This document shows, piece after piece, positions 45,906 to 57,690 of a stretch of 64,000 nucleotides of DNA. The notes beneath the pieces were generated by a model. It was not told the origin of the DNA. It did not search any database and was given only the letters and a program-made list of their open reading frames with translations. Origin of the DNA: Hevea brasiliensis. Its lineage: Eukaryota > Streptophyta > Magnoliopsida > Malpighiales > Euphorbiaceae. How positions within the stretch are numbered: position 1 is the stretch's first letter; every line of letters starts with the position of its first letter. Position numbers and translations under genes: made by a program. The stretch is taken from assembly GCF_030052815.1 (NCBI RefSeq), contig NC_079498.1, positions 98,536,041 through 98,600,040 of the forward strand, read 5' to 3'.

Positions 45906-47526
45906 TGATGCATACATTTTGCATAGTCATTTAGGTCTAATTTCATAGCTATTTTATTCTATTATTAGTTATTTTTAGCTAATTTCATTAGTTAATTAGT
46001 TAGTTTCCCATAACTGTCGATTTTGGATTAATTTGTATCTTTTACTTTGTTTTGTAGGAAAAATGGTGTTTTTGAAGGACTGAAGAGAAATTTTGCCATT
46101 GAGGAGTGACTTCTACAGCCAAAGATGTCAAAAACAAGTTTTCAAGCTGAAATATGCATTGATCAAATTGTGCATAACTTGCCGCATAAGCTATGCAGAT
46201 CTGCATAAGGAGAAAAATCACTGTTCCAGAACCAACCGAAATGTGCATAAGGAGACTGCATAGCTTATGCACATTCTCGCCTCCCTTATGCACCTTCACG
46301 GAATTGTGCATAGCATATGCACAAAGTCATGCAGTTTCGCATAAGTGAACCAGAATCAATGAAAAGCGCATAAGGGATCTGATAACTTATGCAGTCCACT
46401 TATGCAGTCCCATAAAGAGTTAATTAATGAGCTGGCAGAAGATTCCCTCAGATAATTCCTCCTAGAACACACCATTTTAGGGCTCCATTTCAGAAAAATA
46501 CTATAAATAGCCTCATTTCCCATTTTAGAGAGGGAGGAAGAAAGAAAGGAAGGAAAGGAGCAGGAGCAAGGGCAGCTGAAGAGTCACATTTAGTTTTCCA
46601 CACCATTTCCAACCAGATTTGGGATTTCTTTCTCTTACCTTTTCCTACATTTCTAGTGTTGAGTTTTTTATTTCTTAGCTTAGATTAGAGCTTTATTTCC
46701 ATTTAAATTCAGAATATCTTGTAGACATTATGGGTAGTGAGTAGTTTCATTTTGATTCTGGAGTAAGGGATGTAATATTTAGTTATTTTTGTGGATTTGA
46801 ACTGGGTTAGTCCCAATTTAATGAATTTATGAGGTTTAATCCATTTCTTGTGTGCTTATTCACATGCTTAATGAAGGGCCCCATTAAGTTATGTTCTTAA
46901 TCCTTGGTTGAAGCACCGAAAGGAGAAAACCAAGTGATAGTTAATCAAGAAATTGGACTTAATTAACTTAGATCTAGAAATAGACTAAGGGTTAAGAGGG
47001 TTTTAATAGATTGATTAAAGAACCTAATGGGTCTTGGTTAATTTTAACTCCACGAAAGTAGGATTAAGTTAATTAAGGCACTCTTTGTCTCACTCGAAAG
47101 AGTTTTCAAAGGATTTTAGAATTAATCTCCTTTAAACCCATAAATTTCATGGATTGGGCTAGCTAGGGAAAATCCCAAAATAGCTTGAATATGAAATCCC
47201 GAACTCCGGAATCGCCTTTTTATCATTGTTAATTTCTAATTGAATTTAATTACTTGCCATTTTGAATATTGCCATATTTGAATTTGCTTTATTTTAATTT
47301 GATGCAAATTTAGTTAAATCATTACATAGTTGAATAGATTATTAATTTTGCATATATAGATTTCATACTCCAATACCCATCAATTTATTACTTTAATTTC
47401 AAAAATAGTCCAAATTAGTTAGCATTTTTTATATCAAAAATTCAATCATTAACACAACTCCTCGTGGGAACGATATCTTTTCTATATTACTTGTACGACC
47501 CGTGCACTTGCGGATGGGCCACATCA
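45906..47526 (+). repeat. 3' LTR of the Athila-like element
   Basis: 1621 bp, TGATGCAT...GCCACATCA. Outside the palindrome block (46155-46440) I see only a handful of differences from the 5' LTR, such as a CTT deletion near 46635 and GGTTGGG versus GGATGGG at the end. Confidence 0.93.
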
Positions 47527-47531
47527 ATATG

Positions 47532-49172
47532 AAAGAGAGAAGAAATAGGCACAGAGATTAGGGAGAGAAGAAGGGAAAGAGGGAAAAAATAAAACTCTAA
47601 ATAACGTTAATATCTATAGACTAAATAATAATTTAGTTTTAATATTATAATAGTATATTTGAATGGAATGAGAGTAGATTTTATAAAATAAGATAAGGTA
47701 AGATAACGAAAGATAAGATAATAAAACCTCCCAACCCACTAAATTAATGGATTGAAAAAGTGAGTATTTTGAAAGTTTTGAAACCTTCAAAAACCTGACC
47801 TCCTTTAGAAAAATTCCTCCCAAAGAAGCAAACTTTAAAAACCCATCCCTTCACTTCAAAAACTTTCTCCCGAGTAAGCGGTAAGGGTTGAGAGTGAAGT
47901 ATAAGGCAAATTTTATACTACACCCAAGTATGTGCTCTGTCACTCATATAAATGTTCTCATGATTTATGAAAGTATCCATATTTACATGAGTGTATCTAA
48001 TAATTTCCCAAGTATGAATTACTAGATATTCTTTATCATATCTAAAACTAATATTGAATGTAAAATTTAAAAAAAAAAAATCCAAATTCATATAAAATTT
48101 GACTTTGATTTGTCATACTTTTAATGTGAAATTCTAATTCCTACAGCTTGACCAACTAGAAACCTAACGGGAAGAAGAGGGATTTCAACTTTGTAGTTAT
48201 TTCCCTTCCTCTCCCACTTTTGTTCCTAAACATACCATTGATTTTTCAAAGAAGGGCAGTGTTTTCTCCACATTTATTATTCAAGGATAGCTTTTATACA
48301 AGAAATTTCAATAGAAAATCATAACAAATTGAAAAAAAAAAAATATGCTTAATATTTACATTGAAAACATAACACACAGCTCTTATCTTCTTGAATTTAA
48401 TAAAATTAATCTAATGACTGCGAAAGTTCTACTTAAAATTAGTTTCATATTATTTTTGGTAAGCAATGCAAAGTGATCAGGTAATGTGGAAAAACAAGAA
48501 AATGATGCTCAAATACTTTTGGATGATTAGAAGAGCTTGAAGATTGTAATCAATTTCACTATAAGTTGGTGCTTATTAACTAAGTTGTTTCTTACTTCTT
48601 TAGTGCCTATTATCCAAGTTGTTTCTTGCTTCTTTAAACTCTGATTAGAAAACAAAACTTTAATATTCAAACAATCCTTTGAGGAGTCCTTTAGTGGTTA
48701 TGTAGAAAAGTAATCAGATTGTGCATGTTTTATTATCAGTTATCTTACGAGGCCATGTGTGGTTATGCTTGCTTAACAAGTTTGCCAGTGGCATTCATAT
48801 AGAAAAATGCTTTGGGAAATTTAGAAAGAACAAATTTCATAGTCTCTCACTAATTATGATCTAAGACAGTGATTTAGGAATCACTACATTTACCTCCATT
48901 GCTGTAGCATAAAGTAATGGTTTAATTACATTTTTGAAACGGATAAAAACCATTGCCTTGAAAAGATTTAAATCATTGCTATTATAATAGTTTTAGTAGC
49001 AATTTGTTAAATTTTTGACATAAGTTACCAATTAGTTTGCAACTGGTTTAAACCATTACAAAGCTGTTACTTTATATGTATATAACTGCAGCAAAGGATC
49101 GTTGCCTTAAATATAATATGCAGCAGTGTAATTTTCATCTTGTGTTGGAGGCATGATAAGTTATATAGTAAC
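47532..49172. other. Intergenic DNA including the duplicated WAKL downstream block
   Basis: 47885-48460 is the partner of 31120-31990. The portion 47532-47880 continues the flank of WAKL-3 interrupted by the LTR element. 48460-49172 shows no gene. Confidence 0.6.
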
Positions 49173-50658
49173 TGATGTCCCAAAATATGTCCAAGAGGGG
49201 GGTGAATTGGACTTTAAAAACAATTTTCAGTTCTTGCTCAAAACCTTTGAAAATTGCAGCTAGGTTCAACTAAATTGACTAATGTGAAAAATGAACAATA
49301 TAACTCTATTGACAATTTAATTCAAGGTTAGCCTATATGCAATCAGTATACTGATCTAACAAATTATATCAAGATTCAAATAGAGATATCGATGTCTGAA
49401 TACGCTTTTTAACACAAAGATCGAGCAAGATACCAAATATTCTAACTGACAGCAGATCAAACAACATGCAGATTAAATCAGATATCAGCAGATTTGGCAG
49501 TAAAAGCAGATTTATCAGTAAACTAATTTTCTCAGTCTGCAGCAAGATCAACAGCAAATGATATCAACTTTCATAACAGCAAAATCATATCAATCATAAA
49601 GTTAAATTGCATAAATGTAAAGAGCAAGGGTTGAGAAAATGAATACTGAAATTTTTATAGTGTTTCGGCTTTAACTAGCCTACATCCACTCTCTCAAAGA
49701 TCCCACTTTGAGTCTTCTCTCCACTATTCTTCTCTTTTCAAGGCAAGAGACAAAGCCCTTTACAAATCTTCTCAACAAAGCTTTTACAAGTAGCTTCACA
49801 CTTCTACCAAGTGTTATCCCAAACACTTTTAACAACCAAGCTTCAATAAGTGCTTGAATGACCTCTCACAAATGATAATAATGTGTTTAAAACTCATTCT
49901 CACCCAATACAACAGAATCTATAAAGAAGAGTTGAGTAAATAAGCCAATGATGAGCAATAAATCACTTTGAGCACTTTGAATGAAAGCTTTAAAGATTTT
50001 GAACAGTAGAGGGACTTTCATTGAGTGCAAAATGGCCAAAGGAATGTGTATTTATAGCTTTGGAACGTTTTTTACCGCTGCGTAACTCATTTGAACGTTC
50101 TGAATATACGAATTTCAAGAAAATAGCCGTTATTTTGTCGTTTTCTGCGATGTTGTGCAGAGTTGAAACAGTTAGCGTACTTGAGAAAATAGCGAACCAG
50201 TTAGCATACTAAAATAAGTAGCAAACCAGTTAGCATACCAAGAAAACTTTTCTGTATAACTTTCAAAACTATAAAACTTTACACCAAATCATAGTCAAAC
50301 ACTTTTTAGGCCAATAAAGATATTTTAACAAGAAAATCTTTTGAGGGATTAAAAATAAGCATCATTGACTTTTACTCCTCAATTCTTTTCACAACCAATT
50401 CTAGAAATTAAAACTAGCTTCTATACTAGATGTACCTTCAATGTAGCCTTGGAATGTAACTTTTTCTTCTTTTATCTCCTTTGATCCGTCCTGTGTTATC
50501 CTTAGAATGTCATTCTTTCTTCAGAAGCACGAATCCATCATGAAATCCTTTTGTCCTTTTTCTTTGAGATACACAACACTTAAAATAATGTTAGTTTGAT
50601 TCTAGTTGAGTTTTGGTATCATCAAAATCTATGCTCCTTTGAGCTTGTGGGGTCAACA
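49173..50658 (-). repeat. 3' LTR of a SIRE-like copia element (minus strand)
   Basis: On the minus strand it starts TGTTGACCCCAC immediately after a polypurine tract and ends GGGACATCA. It contains the CACCCCCCTCTTGGACATA segment and the AGCCGAAACACTATAAA region frequent in SIRE/Maximus LTRs. 1486 bp. The TSD cannot be checked because the other end lies outside the window. Confidence 0.7.
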
Positions 50659-50660
50659 AT

Positions 50661-50672
50661 CTCCCCCTTTTT
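50661..50672 (-). other. Polypurine tract of the copia element
   Basis: AAAAAGGGGGAG on the minus strand, next to the LTR start. A second identical tract, also close to a GATG-TGA phrase, lies at 51053-51064. Confidence 0.75.
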
Positions 50673-51379
50673 GATGATGACAAAACTCAATTGAATCACC
50701 ATGTAAATATAAGTAAGTGTGAGTATGTGTATGAATGTGTATGTGAGAATAACTCCCCCTATGTATGTGCTTATATCAACAATTAATCACAAATAACTCC
50801 CTCTTAATAATTTCAATAAAATATTCATAAGCATTTTTTTAAGGAGTCAAGTGTGACTAAAGATACTAACTAAATATGCACAATATACACACTAATCACA
50901 AACTGTATATATCATTCACAAGTGATATCAACAATATGCACACCATAAAGTTATATCAATAATATACTATTCACAAACTATATCAACCATGAGTAATCAC
51001 AAACTATATCAACCACAAGTAATATCAACAAGATTACTCATTCATTACTTTTCTCCCCCTTTTTGTCAGCATCAAAAGAATATGGGAGAAAGCATGCATG
51101 TGTGAATAAGTCAAAATTCAGTTTAAGTGCAGTGAATAAACAGTCAAAACAGTAACTGATATAGCAGACTAATTTAAAGTTCAGAAAAAACCAAAAGTAG
51201 CAAACTAAGTAGCAAACTAACAGACAGACTGTTAGACAAAATTCAATCAAAGTTCAGTTTATCCTTTCAGCCTGGAACTTCTCCTGATTGGTTTTGGAGC
51301 ACCCATTTTCAGCTTTTTGGGCTTGACAGGTTTGTCACTCAAAGTTTGAAGAATTGCAAAGAGCCAATCTGGCCCGGTG
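50673..51379 (-). other. Noncoding segment between env-like ORF and LTR
   Basis: AT-rich, with repeated TATCAAC/CACAAA phrases and a second polypurine tract at 51053-51064. No ORF of note. Confidence 0.5.
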
Positions 51380-53008
51380 TCAAAGGAACAATAGGCCCAC
51401 TGCTAACTCGTGAGTACTGCACTCACCGCAGACTTTTGCCGCTTTTAGTCTTTTGCGCAGAGGGTTTACCGCTTTCCTCTTCTGCTTTGCGTCTTTGTTC
51501 TTATTGAGCTGTTTTGCCCTTTCCTTTTGTAGGAGCAGCAGGAGCAGGTGTCTCGGGTTCTGCCTCAGACTCTGAGTCACTCATATCTTTCCCACTACCT
51601 TCTTTGCTGCCTCCATTACCATTCTCATCATCATATTCATCTTCATCTTTTCTCGCTTTCACTTCTTCCTCTTCTTCCTTTTCTTCCTCTTTCTCTTCTT
51701 CTTCTGCTTTCTTTCTCTTCCTCTTCTTCTGCTTTCTTCCTCTTCCTCTTCTGCTTTCTTCTTCTTCCTCTTTTCTTTCACTTCCTCTTTTCTTTTTCTT
51801 TCTCGGTTTGAGGAATGTAACCAAAGAGTGACCTTATCGGTTTCTCTAGCCTCAGTGGTTGAAATACCCAAATGGACTTTGATTTTAAACAATTCTTCCA
51901 CAATCTTGTACATCAACATCAAAGTTCCATCAACTTTAGAGTCAAGAGCATTCATAAGAACAGTTTGAAAACTTCTAAATTTCTGTAGCTCTCCAAGTTC
52001 CATTTCAACAAATTCTCTCAAGTTGTTTACTTCCTCCAAAATACCTTCAACATTGAAAGTACCACTTGCACTATCTTTGGAGCTAGCACCTTGCTCAAAT
52101 CTAAGCTTTCTACCATCATCATCTTTTTGCAAACTAGTGATTGGGATCATATTGGTCCTAAGTTTCTCGGTTTCCAAAGGTATCCCAAAGTCTCTAAACA
52201 GGCCATTTAGAAGATGGGCATAGGGTAGCTTGTAAGGTGTCTTCCATTTCATGATTTGCTTCAGCATAAAATAGGCAAGATTAAACTCAATTTGGTTCAC
52301 TATATGCCAAATTATGCAGAGGTCAAGGGTACTCAAATAGTTGGGACTGCCAGTTCTAGGATTCAACACATAAATGATAAAACTATGAAGAATTTTGATG
52401 TGCTGATGAGCATGGGTAATGCTAGTTTTATCCTTCACTTCCCCTTTAAACACTTCACCCTCAAAATCTCTTTTGTTAAATCCACCAACAGCAAAAACAT
52501 CTTTGTGGGAGCCGATTTTGTTCCCACTGTTTGGAATTCCTAGGGCTTTAGCTAATCTAGCTACTGTCACTTCATAAATTGTCCCTTTCATTTTCACCTT
52601 AAAAGACTCATCTTTGTCAGAATCATCAACCCTCAAATTTTTATAGAATTCTTACACTAAATCCACATACACTCCTTCAATGTCAGAACACAGTTTATCC
52701 CATTTTTGATACTCAAACAAGGATTGCAAAGGAACATAAACTTCAATAAAAGCAGGCCAGTGAATATACCTTGGCTCATGAATAGCCCTCTCCATATGTA
52801 CAATTGGAGCTTTTGAAGTCTTTTTCCTTTTGGTTCCCTTTTCTAGAACTGGCTCACTGGTTCTTTTCTTGGATGTTTCTTTTGGTTTGCCAATTACCAG
52901 AGGAGCATCTTTTTGTGGAGGAGGTGACGCAGGAACACTTGCATTAGTGGAGTCCGATGATGAATATGTGGGGATTTTGGCTTTCCCTTTTCCTTTGTCT
53001 CGCGCCAT
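51380..53008 (-). pseudogene. Env-like / plant-transposon-domain ORF of a SIRE-like element
   Basis: The ATG at 53006-53008 gives MARDKGKGKAKIP. The frame is open to an in-frame TAA near 52650 (VDLV-stop-EFYKNL), then from 52636 to about 51659, with a shift in the K/E-rich tract to the frame ending at 51380. The central part (ALGIPNSG, HIVNQIEFNLAYFML, KLPYAHLLNGLFRDFGIPL) matches the putative plant transposon domain that occurs in env-like ORFs downstream of pol in SIRE-type copia elements. It is followed by a coiled-coil-like helix and a long charged low-complexity tail (51650-51800). The function in the element is unknown. One nonsense codon and at least one indel make it inactive here. 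Confidence 0.68.
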
Positions 53009-53026
53009 AACCAATCTCAGAAGCAA

Positions 53027-53158
53027 ATTAGGCCGTAAGGATAGTGAAGACTGAGATTATAAATTCAGCGATGTGAGCAGCCAATATATATTTATATATA
53101 TAATCAATCGAAGCATATCTTCATTCATTTAGCACAACAGAGCGCAATGGCAAAAAAA
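53027..53158 (-). other. Leader upstream of the env-like ORF, left of the nested element
   Basis: Noncoding copia sequence that continues at 63260 beyond the inserted Tekay element. The left TSD AATTA is 53159-53163. Confidence 0.55.
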
Positions 53159-53163
53159 AATTA

Positions 53164-55720
53164 TGTAACACCCCAAAATTTTATTAATTATGGGTATTTT
53201 TGATATTTAAATTTTATTTAAATTTTAGGAATTTTTTTGAGATTTTTCGAATTTTAAAAATTGGGTTCGATTTTTCGAAAATATAAACTTTGATGATTTT
53301 TAAAAATTAATTTAAAGACCACGTGGCAAAACTAAAAATATATTTGGAGTCTACGTATTTTTCTGAGTTTTCGGGAATTTTTTCGGAATTTTTGGACCTC
53401 GCTTTTGGTCCCGAGGCAGTAAAAATTCAAAATTTTGTATTAATCGAACCGCCGAATCGAATCGACGGATCGGACCTGGTCGAATCGGACCTCTCTTCTC
53501 TTTCTTCCTCTTCCTCCGCGCGATGCTCTCCCCTTCTCTCTCTTTTTCTCTCTCCTCCTCCTCGCCGCCACCGCCTCCTCGCTCTCCTCGCCGGCCGCCT
53601 CACTGCCCCAATCACCGGCACGCCTGTATCAGCTGAACGCCGCGAAGGTCCTCGGCAAGGCCGCTTCAGCTTCCTCGGCCAAATCCGGCCGATCCGGTCA
53701 CCGATTGGATCGGGTCTTGTGTCCAAAACCATCTACTCGGCGAGAGCTTTCCATAGACACCAAGAACGCCGAAATCCATCGAGCGGATTGTCCGATTTAG
53801 CTCGGGAAAATTTTAGCCCATTTCGACTTTTGGGCTAAATTTCTCAAAACCGTGAATCCCACGAGGAAACCGAGGCCACCAAAGACGCTCCATTCGTCGA
53901 GAGCTTCGCAACGACATAAATTTCGAATTTTTCGACACCGCTTTTTCTGGGTCCTGTAACTCGCAAAGGTATTTTCGAGCATTAAATGAGCTTAGAAAAT
54001 TCTGAAAATTTTATGTACTAACCCCGTGTAATGGGCTTCGTAGGTATCCTCGATTCGCGGAAATTGACGCTTGATCGGTTCCGCAAATTTCGCCGCATGC
54101 ACTGCTGGGAAAAGTCTCCGAATTGGGCCGAGGTTTTGGCTAGCCCCATTGTCGACGCCCCGAGCGCTGCTCGAAGTCGGAATCGCAAAGGTAAACCCAA
54201 CCTAGTTTTTACATAATTTTCTAGTGCTTAAATAGGATTAAAAATCCATAAAATATTCGTGGTAGCTTAGAAAATTACGATTCTTTTGCAATAGCTTAGT
54301 AATATTGCTAAGGACCGCGGGCAAAGTTTTATAATTTTTAGAGCTTGTTTGGGCGCTTTTGCAAAAATGATCAATAATAAGGACTAAATTGAAATTTTAT
54401 GCATCTTGTGATGGATGATTGATTTGATGGGCCCAGGAGGGGCCGTGTGATATGATTGAACTGTTGATATATGGATTGTGAGTATAGAAGTGCGTTTTTA
54501 GCCCTTTTGCAGTTGGGTAGGTCCTAGGTATAGGGAGACTCACGGATTTTCGCACGACTTAGGACGATTTGATATTTTTCTTTGTTTGTATTGAGTCAAA
54601 TTTATTAAATAGATGTAATGTAATTGTCGTGAGCCGACACCTTCTTCCTCCGCTCACCGCCACAAGAATTTGTCGTTAAGTTTGTGAGTAAAATATTAAT
54701 TTTAATTGTAATTTCGATATTATTATATGTTCAAAGATGCCCATGCATCACTTATATGCATATATTTATGTAGTTAAACTCTAGGCACGAATTATGTTGC
54801 ATTCATAATCGTAATGTGCCATGAGTGTTGTTGTGGTAATTTGGAGCAGCAGCGTATGCGTTGGCGCGTGTGATGTGGTGTGGACTATGGATAGGACGGG
54901 TAGTCACGCTTGAGTTCTTATTGGGACCTGCTCCTTCGAGGGGTAGTCACGGCTTGAGTTCTTCTGGGACCTCGATTTGGTTTATTAAGCGAAAGTCCGC
55001 TTGAGTTCTTCACGGCACCAGTTGGATTTAAGAGAGTCAGATAGGATCAGCCCCCAATATATTATGATTGATGCTACAGGGTGTGTGAGTGCTCCAAATT
55101 ACCTTTTTGATGCTATGATGTGAATATGATGTTGATGTTGCATTTCACTCTACAGGGTGCATTAGTTACAGATAGTTATAGAGATTATGGTTAAAATTGA
55201 TATTTTACTCTCTGAGTCGAACGCTCACTCCTGTTCAAAAATTTTTACAGCCACAGAGGATATTTTGTTCAGGTTAACTCGCTTTTCTACCTCGCAGGTT
55301 GTTTATCAATAATTGTGTAATTTTAATTACTCCTAGAATTTCCGCATGTGTTAGCAGTATTTATTTGAATTTGGTCTGTAATATTTTTATCATGTTGGAC
55401 CTGTAAACTTAAATATGTTATGCATGTTGATGGATTGGATGAGGGAGCTGAGCTCCCATTTATTTTATGTTGATGAGTATGTGGAGGGTGAGCTGAGCTC
55501 CCCAATTGAGTATTTATTGTGTTTACAGGTCGGGTGAGTCAAAAACTCCCCGTTGGAAAGTCCATTTTATGGCTGGACTCTGTCAGTTTGTTTTCTTGAA
55601 ATTGGGCCCAAATGGTCCTTAGAGTTGTGTTAATGAATAGTTAAGGCTTACTACGGGCCCTGGGGCTTTAGGTCGGCCTGTGTCCTAGTGCCGGTCCGGC
55701 CCATAGGTTGGGTCGTGACA
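53164..55720 (+). repeat. 5' LTR of the Tekay element
   Basis: 2557 bp, TGTAACACCCC...GGTCGTGACA. A GC-rich patch at 53450-53790 produces chance ORFs on both strands. Differences from the 3' LTR are mostly one- to four-base indels clustered near CG- and GC-rich words. Confidence 0.93.
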
Positions 55721-55724
55721 AATG

Positions 55725-55736
55725 TGGTATCAGAGC
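55725..55736 (+). other. Primer-binding site (initiator Met tRNA)
   Basis: TGGTATCAGAGC begins four bases after the LTR end, the usual plant Ty3 primer site complementary to the initiator tRNA-Met. Confidence 0.92.
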
Positions 55737-55946
55737 TTAGGCTCCAGATTCTTAGGGAATGTTGTCTAAAGTGTTGGGAAGAGTCTACTAGGAGTCACAT
55801 GCGGAAATATAGGGTCCACATTCGTCTTGCATTGTCATCTTTGCTTCTAGTTTCTGCTCCATATGTTATGTATAAATATGAGTCTATAGAGCTGTGTAAT
55901 GTGCAGTTTTGAATTTTGTGGGCTAATGTCGCTGAATTTCGTGAAA

Positions 55947-57066
55947 ATGCGTAGAAGCGTAAGAGCCGCCATCGCACCAGAGCGATGTGCTCGACGAGGT
56001 GTCAACACAGGATGAGGCGCCTGCCCCGAGGAGGCGGGGTAGGAGGCCTAGAGCTGCTCAAGTAGAAGAGCAGCTACCCACAGTTCAGGAACAGTCTTTC
56101 ATGGCACAGGGTCCTATGGACCCCATGGCAGCTACTCTAGCTGGTCTGCAGAGAACCATCGACATGATGGCACAGTACATGGTCCACCCTCCACAGCAGC
56201 AGCAGTCCACTGCACCAAGAGAGGAATCTTACAAACAGATCATAAATTTCAAGAAGTTGGTGCCTGGTACCTATGATGTGTCAGACGATGCATATCGGTT
56301 TTTGGATTCCTGCAGACAGGCAGGAACAGAATTACAGTTGACTGATAGAAGATTGATAGAGTGTATGCAGCACGTCATGGGGCCCATGCCTAGGCAATGG
56401 ATGAATGACTACGTGTTACCCCGGATGGAGGGTTTGACATGGGCTCAGTTTGTGGAACTTTTTATCAATCGGTTTGTGCCAGAAAGCTTCAGAGATCAGA
56501 AGCAGTGGGCCTTTGAGGCCTTAAGACAGAATGGCAGGTCTGTAGATGAATATGCTACAGAATTTCTGGAATTGAGCAGATATGCCCCTACAGCAGTATC
56601 TACAGAGACTATGAAGGTGAAAAGATTCCTAAAGGGGCTTGACAGGAGATATGCAAACCTGGCCATGATGTCTGATCAGTCTTTTGATGTGGTGGTTGAC
56701 CGAGCTAGACAGATTGAGATCGCTTATGTCAGAGATGACAATGGAAGAGCAAAGAAAAACAGAGCAGAGGGTTCCTCAGGTGTCCCTTCCATGGGTACTC
56801 CGGATAGTGGTGGCCAGAGTAATTACAGAGGAAAGAGTAGGAACAAGAAAAGTGGTTTTAGACACAAACCACGAGGATTCAGACCAGGGTACGGATCCAG
56901 CAGTGGTCACAGTTCAGGGTACAGTAGTTCTGGGTCTGGCTCAGGATCCTCCTTGGCACCTTGTGCACAGTGTGGAAGAGGACATTCAGGACCTTGTTTG
57001 ATGGGATCAGGAGTATGCTTCTGTGTGGCCAACCGGGTCACTTTGCTAGAGAATGCCCCTTGTTGA
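55947..57066 (+). pseudogene. Tekay gag with frameshifts
   Basis: The likely ancestral ATG is at 55947 (MRRSVRAAIAPERCARRG), which shifts into the long frame 55987-57066 near 56010. The core shows FKKLVPGTYDVSDDAYRFLD, WAQFVELFINRFVP and RFLKGLDRRYANLAMM, i.e. retrotransposon gag. The CCHC knuckle (CGQPGHFARECP) is encoded near 57025-57060 in a different frame, so another indel falls near 57010. The product would form the particle shell. Confidence 0.85.
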
Positions 57067-57690
57067 GCGAGCCAGAGATGGGGTCTCAGGGTTCTGTTGC
57101 GAATGGTCCTCGACAGTTGTATCCGGGCGCTTCCAACATGGCGGCGATGGTTGGGCCAACAGGGCCGAGGACAAGGGGGACGTGGATTTGGAGGCGGATC
57201 GAGGTAGAAGCCGAAGATCGTGGTTACGCCACTCAGTAGGGTCAAGCTGGGTTTTCACCGACCCACCAGGATGCTCAAGCTTCCAATGCGGTAAGGTGTA
57301 TTCTTCAGTCCGTTTCTTATGAGGCTCGTGTTTTGATAGATCCGGTGCTACGCACTCATTTGTCTCCCGTGTTTGCCATGAGGTTGGGTAGAAACCCTAC
57401 AACTTTAGAGTGCCCTTTGTCAAGAGCTACCCCACTTAGTGACAACATAGATGTAGACATGGTATTTCCGGGTAGCCCGGTGGTAGTGGATGGAAAGATC
57501 CTCCCACAGACTTGGTTCCTCTACCAAGAATGGATTTCGATGTAATCTCGGGATGGATTGGTTGGCAACTCATTTTGCCACCTTAGACCGCAGAACAAAA
57601 GGTGTATTTCCACATACCGGTGTGGAAGAGTTTAGCTTTGATGGTGACAGGAGCGTGGCTCGTATAATTTGGTATCGCAATTAGTGCTAG
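57061..57690 (+). pseudogene. Tekay protease region (broken)
   Basis: The active-site SGATHSF is readable at about 57341-57361 in one frame, while the following SPVFAMRLG, ATPLSDNIDVDMVFPG and LGMDWLATHFATLD lie in two others. At least three indels break it. Confidence 0.7.

Larger units (their letters stand above)
37834..47526 (+). mobile_element. Athila-like LTR retrotransposon without reverse transcriptase or integrase
   Basis: The element has a 5' LTR (37834-39453), tRNA-Asp primer site, Athila-type gag and protease ORFs, a ~3.6-kb noncoding region with a palindrome array, a polypurine tract and a 3' LTR (45906-47526). A 5-bp TSD ATATG flanks it (37829-37833, 47527-47531). The LTRs look almost identical outside one block, so the insertion is young. 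After the protease the sequence passes directly to the GCGCTCTTGGGAGGCACCCC motif found downstream of pol in this group, so RT, RNase H and integrase are absent. It must have relied on enzymes from a relative. Confidence 0.9.

Noticed and set aside
51514..51831. Ser/Phe/Leu-rich + strand ORFs
   Set aside because: They are the complement of the K/E-rich tail of the env-like ORF on the minus strand.
53427..53838. Proline/arginine-rich ORFs in the 5' LTR
   Set aside because: They come from the GC-rich LTR leader, occur on both strands and change frame in the 3' LTR (60851-61283).
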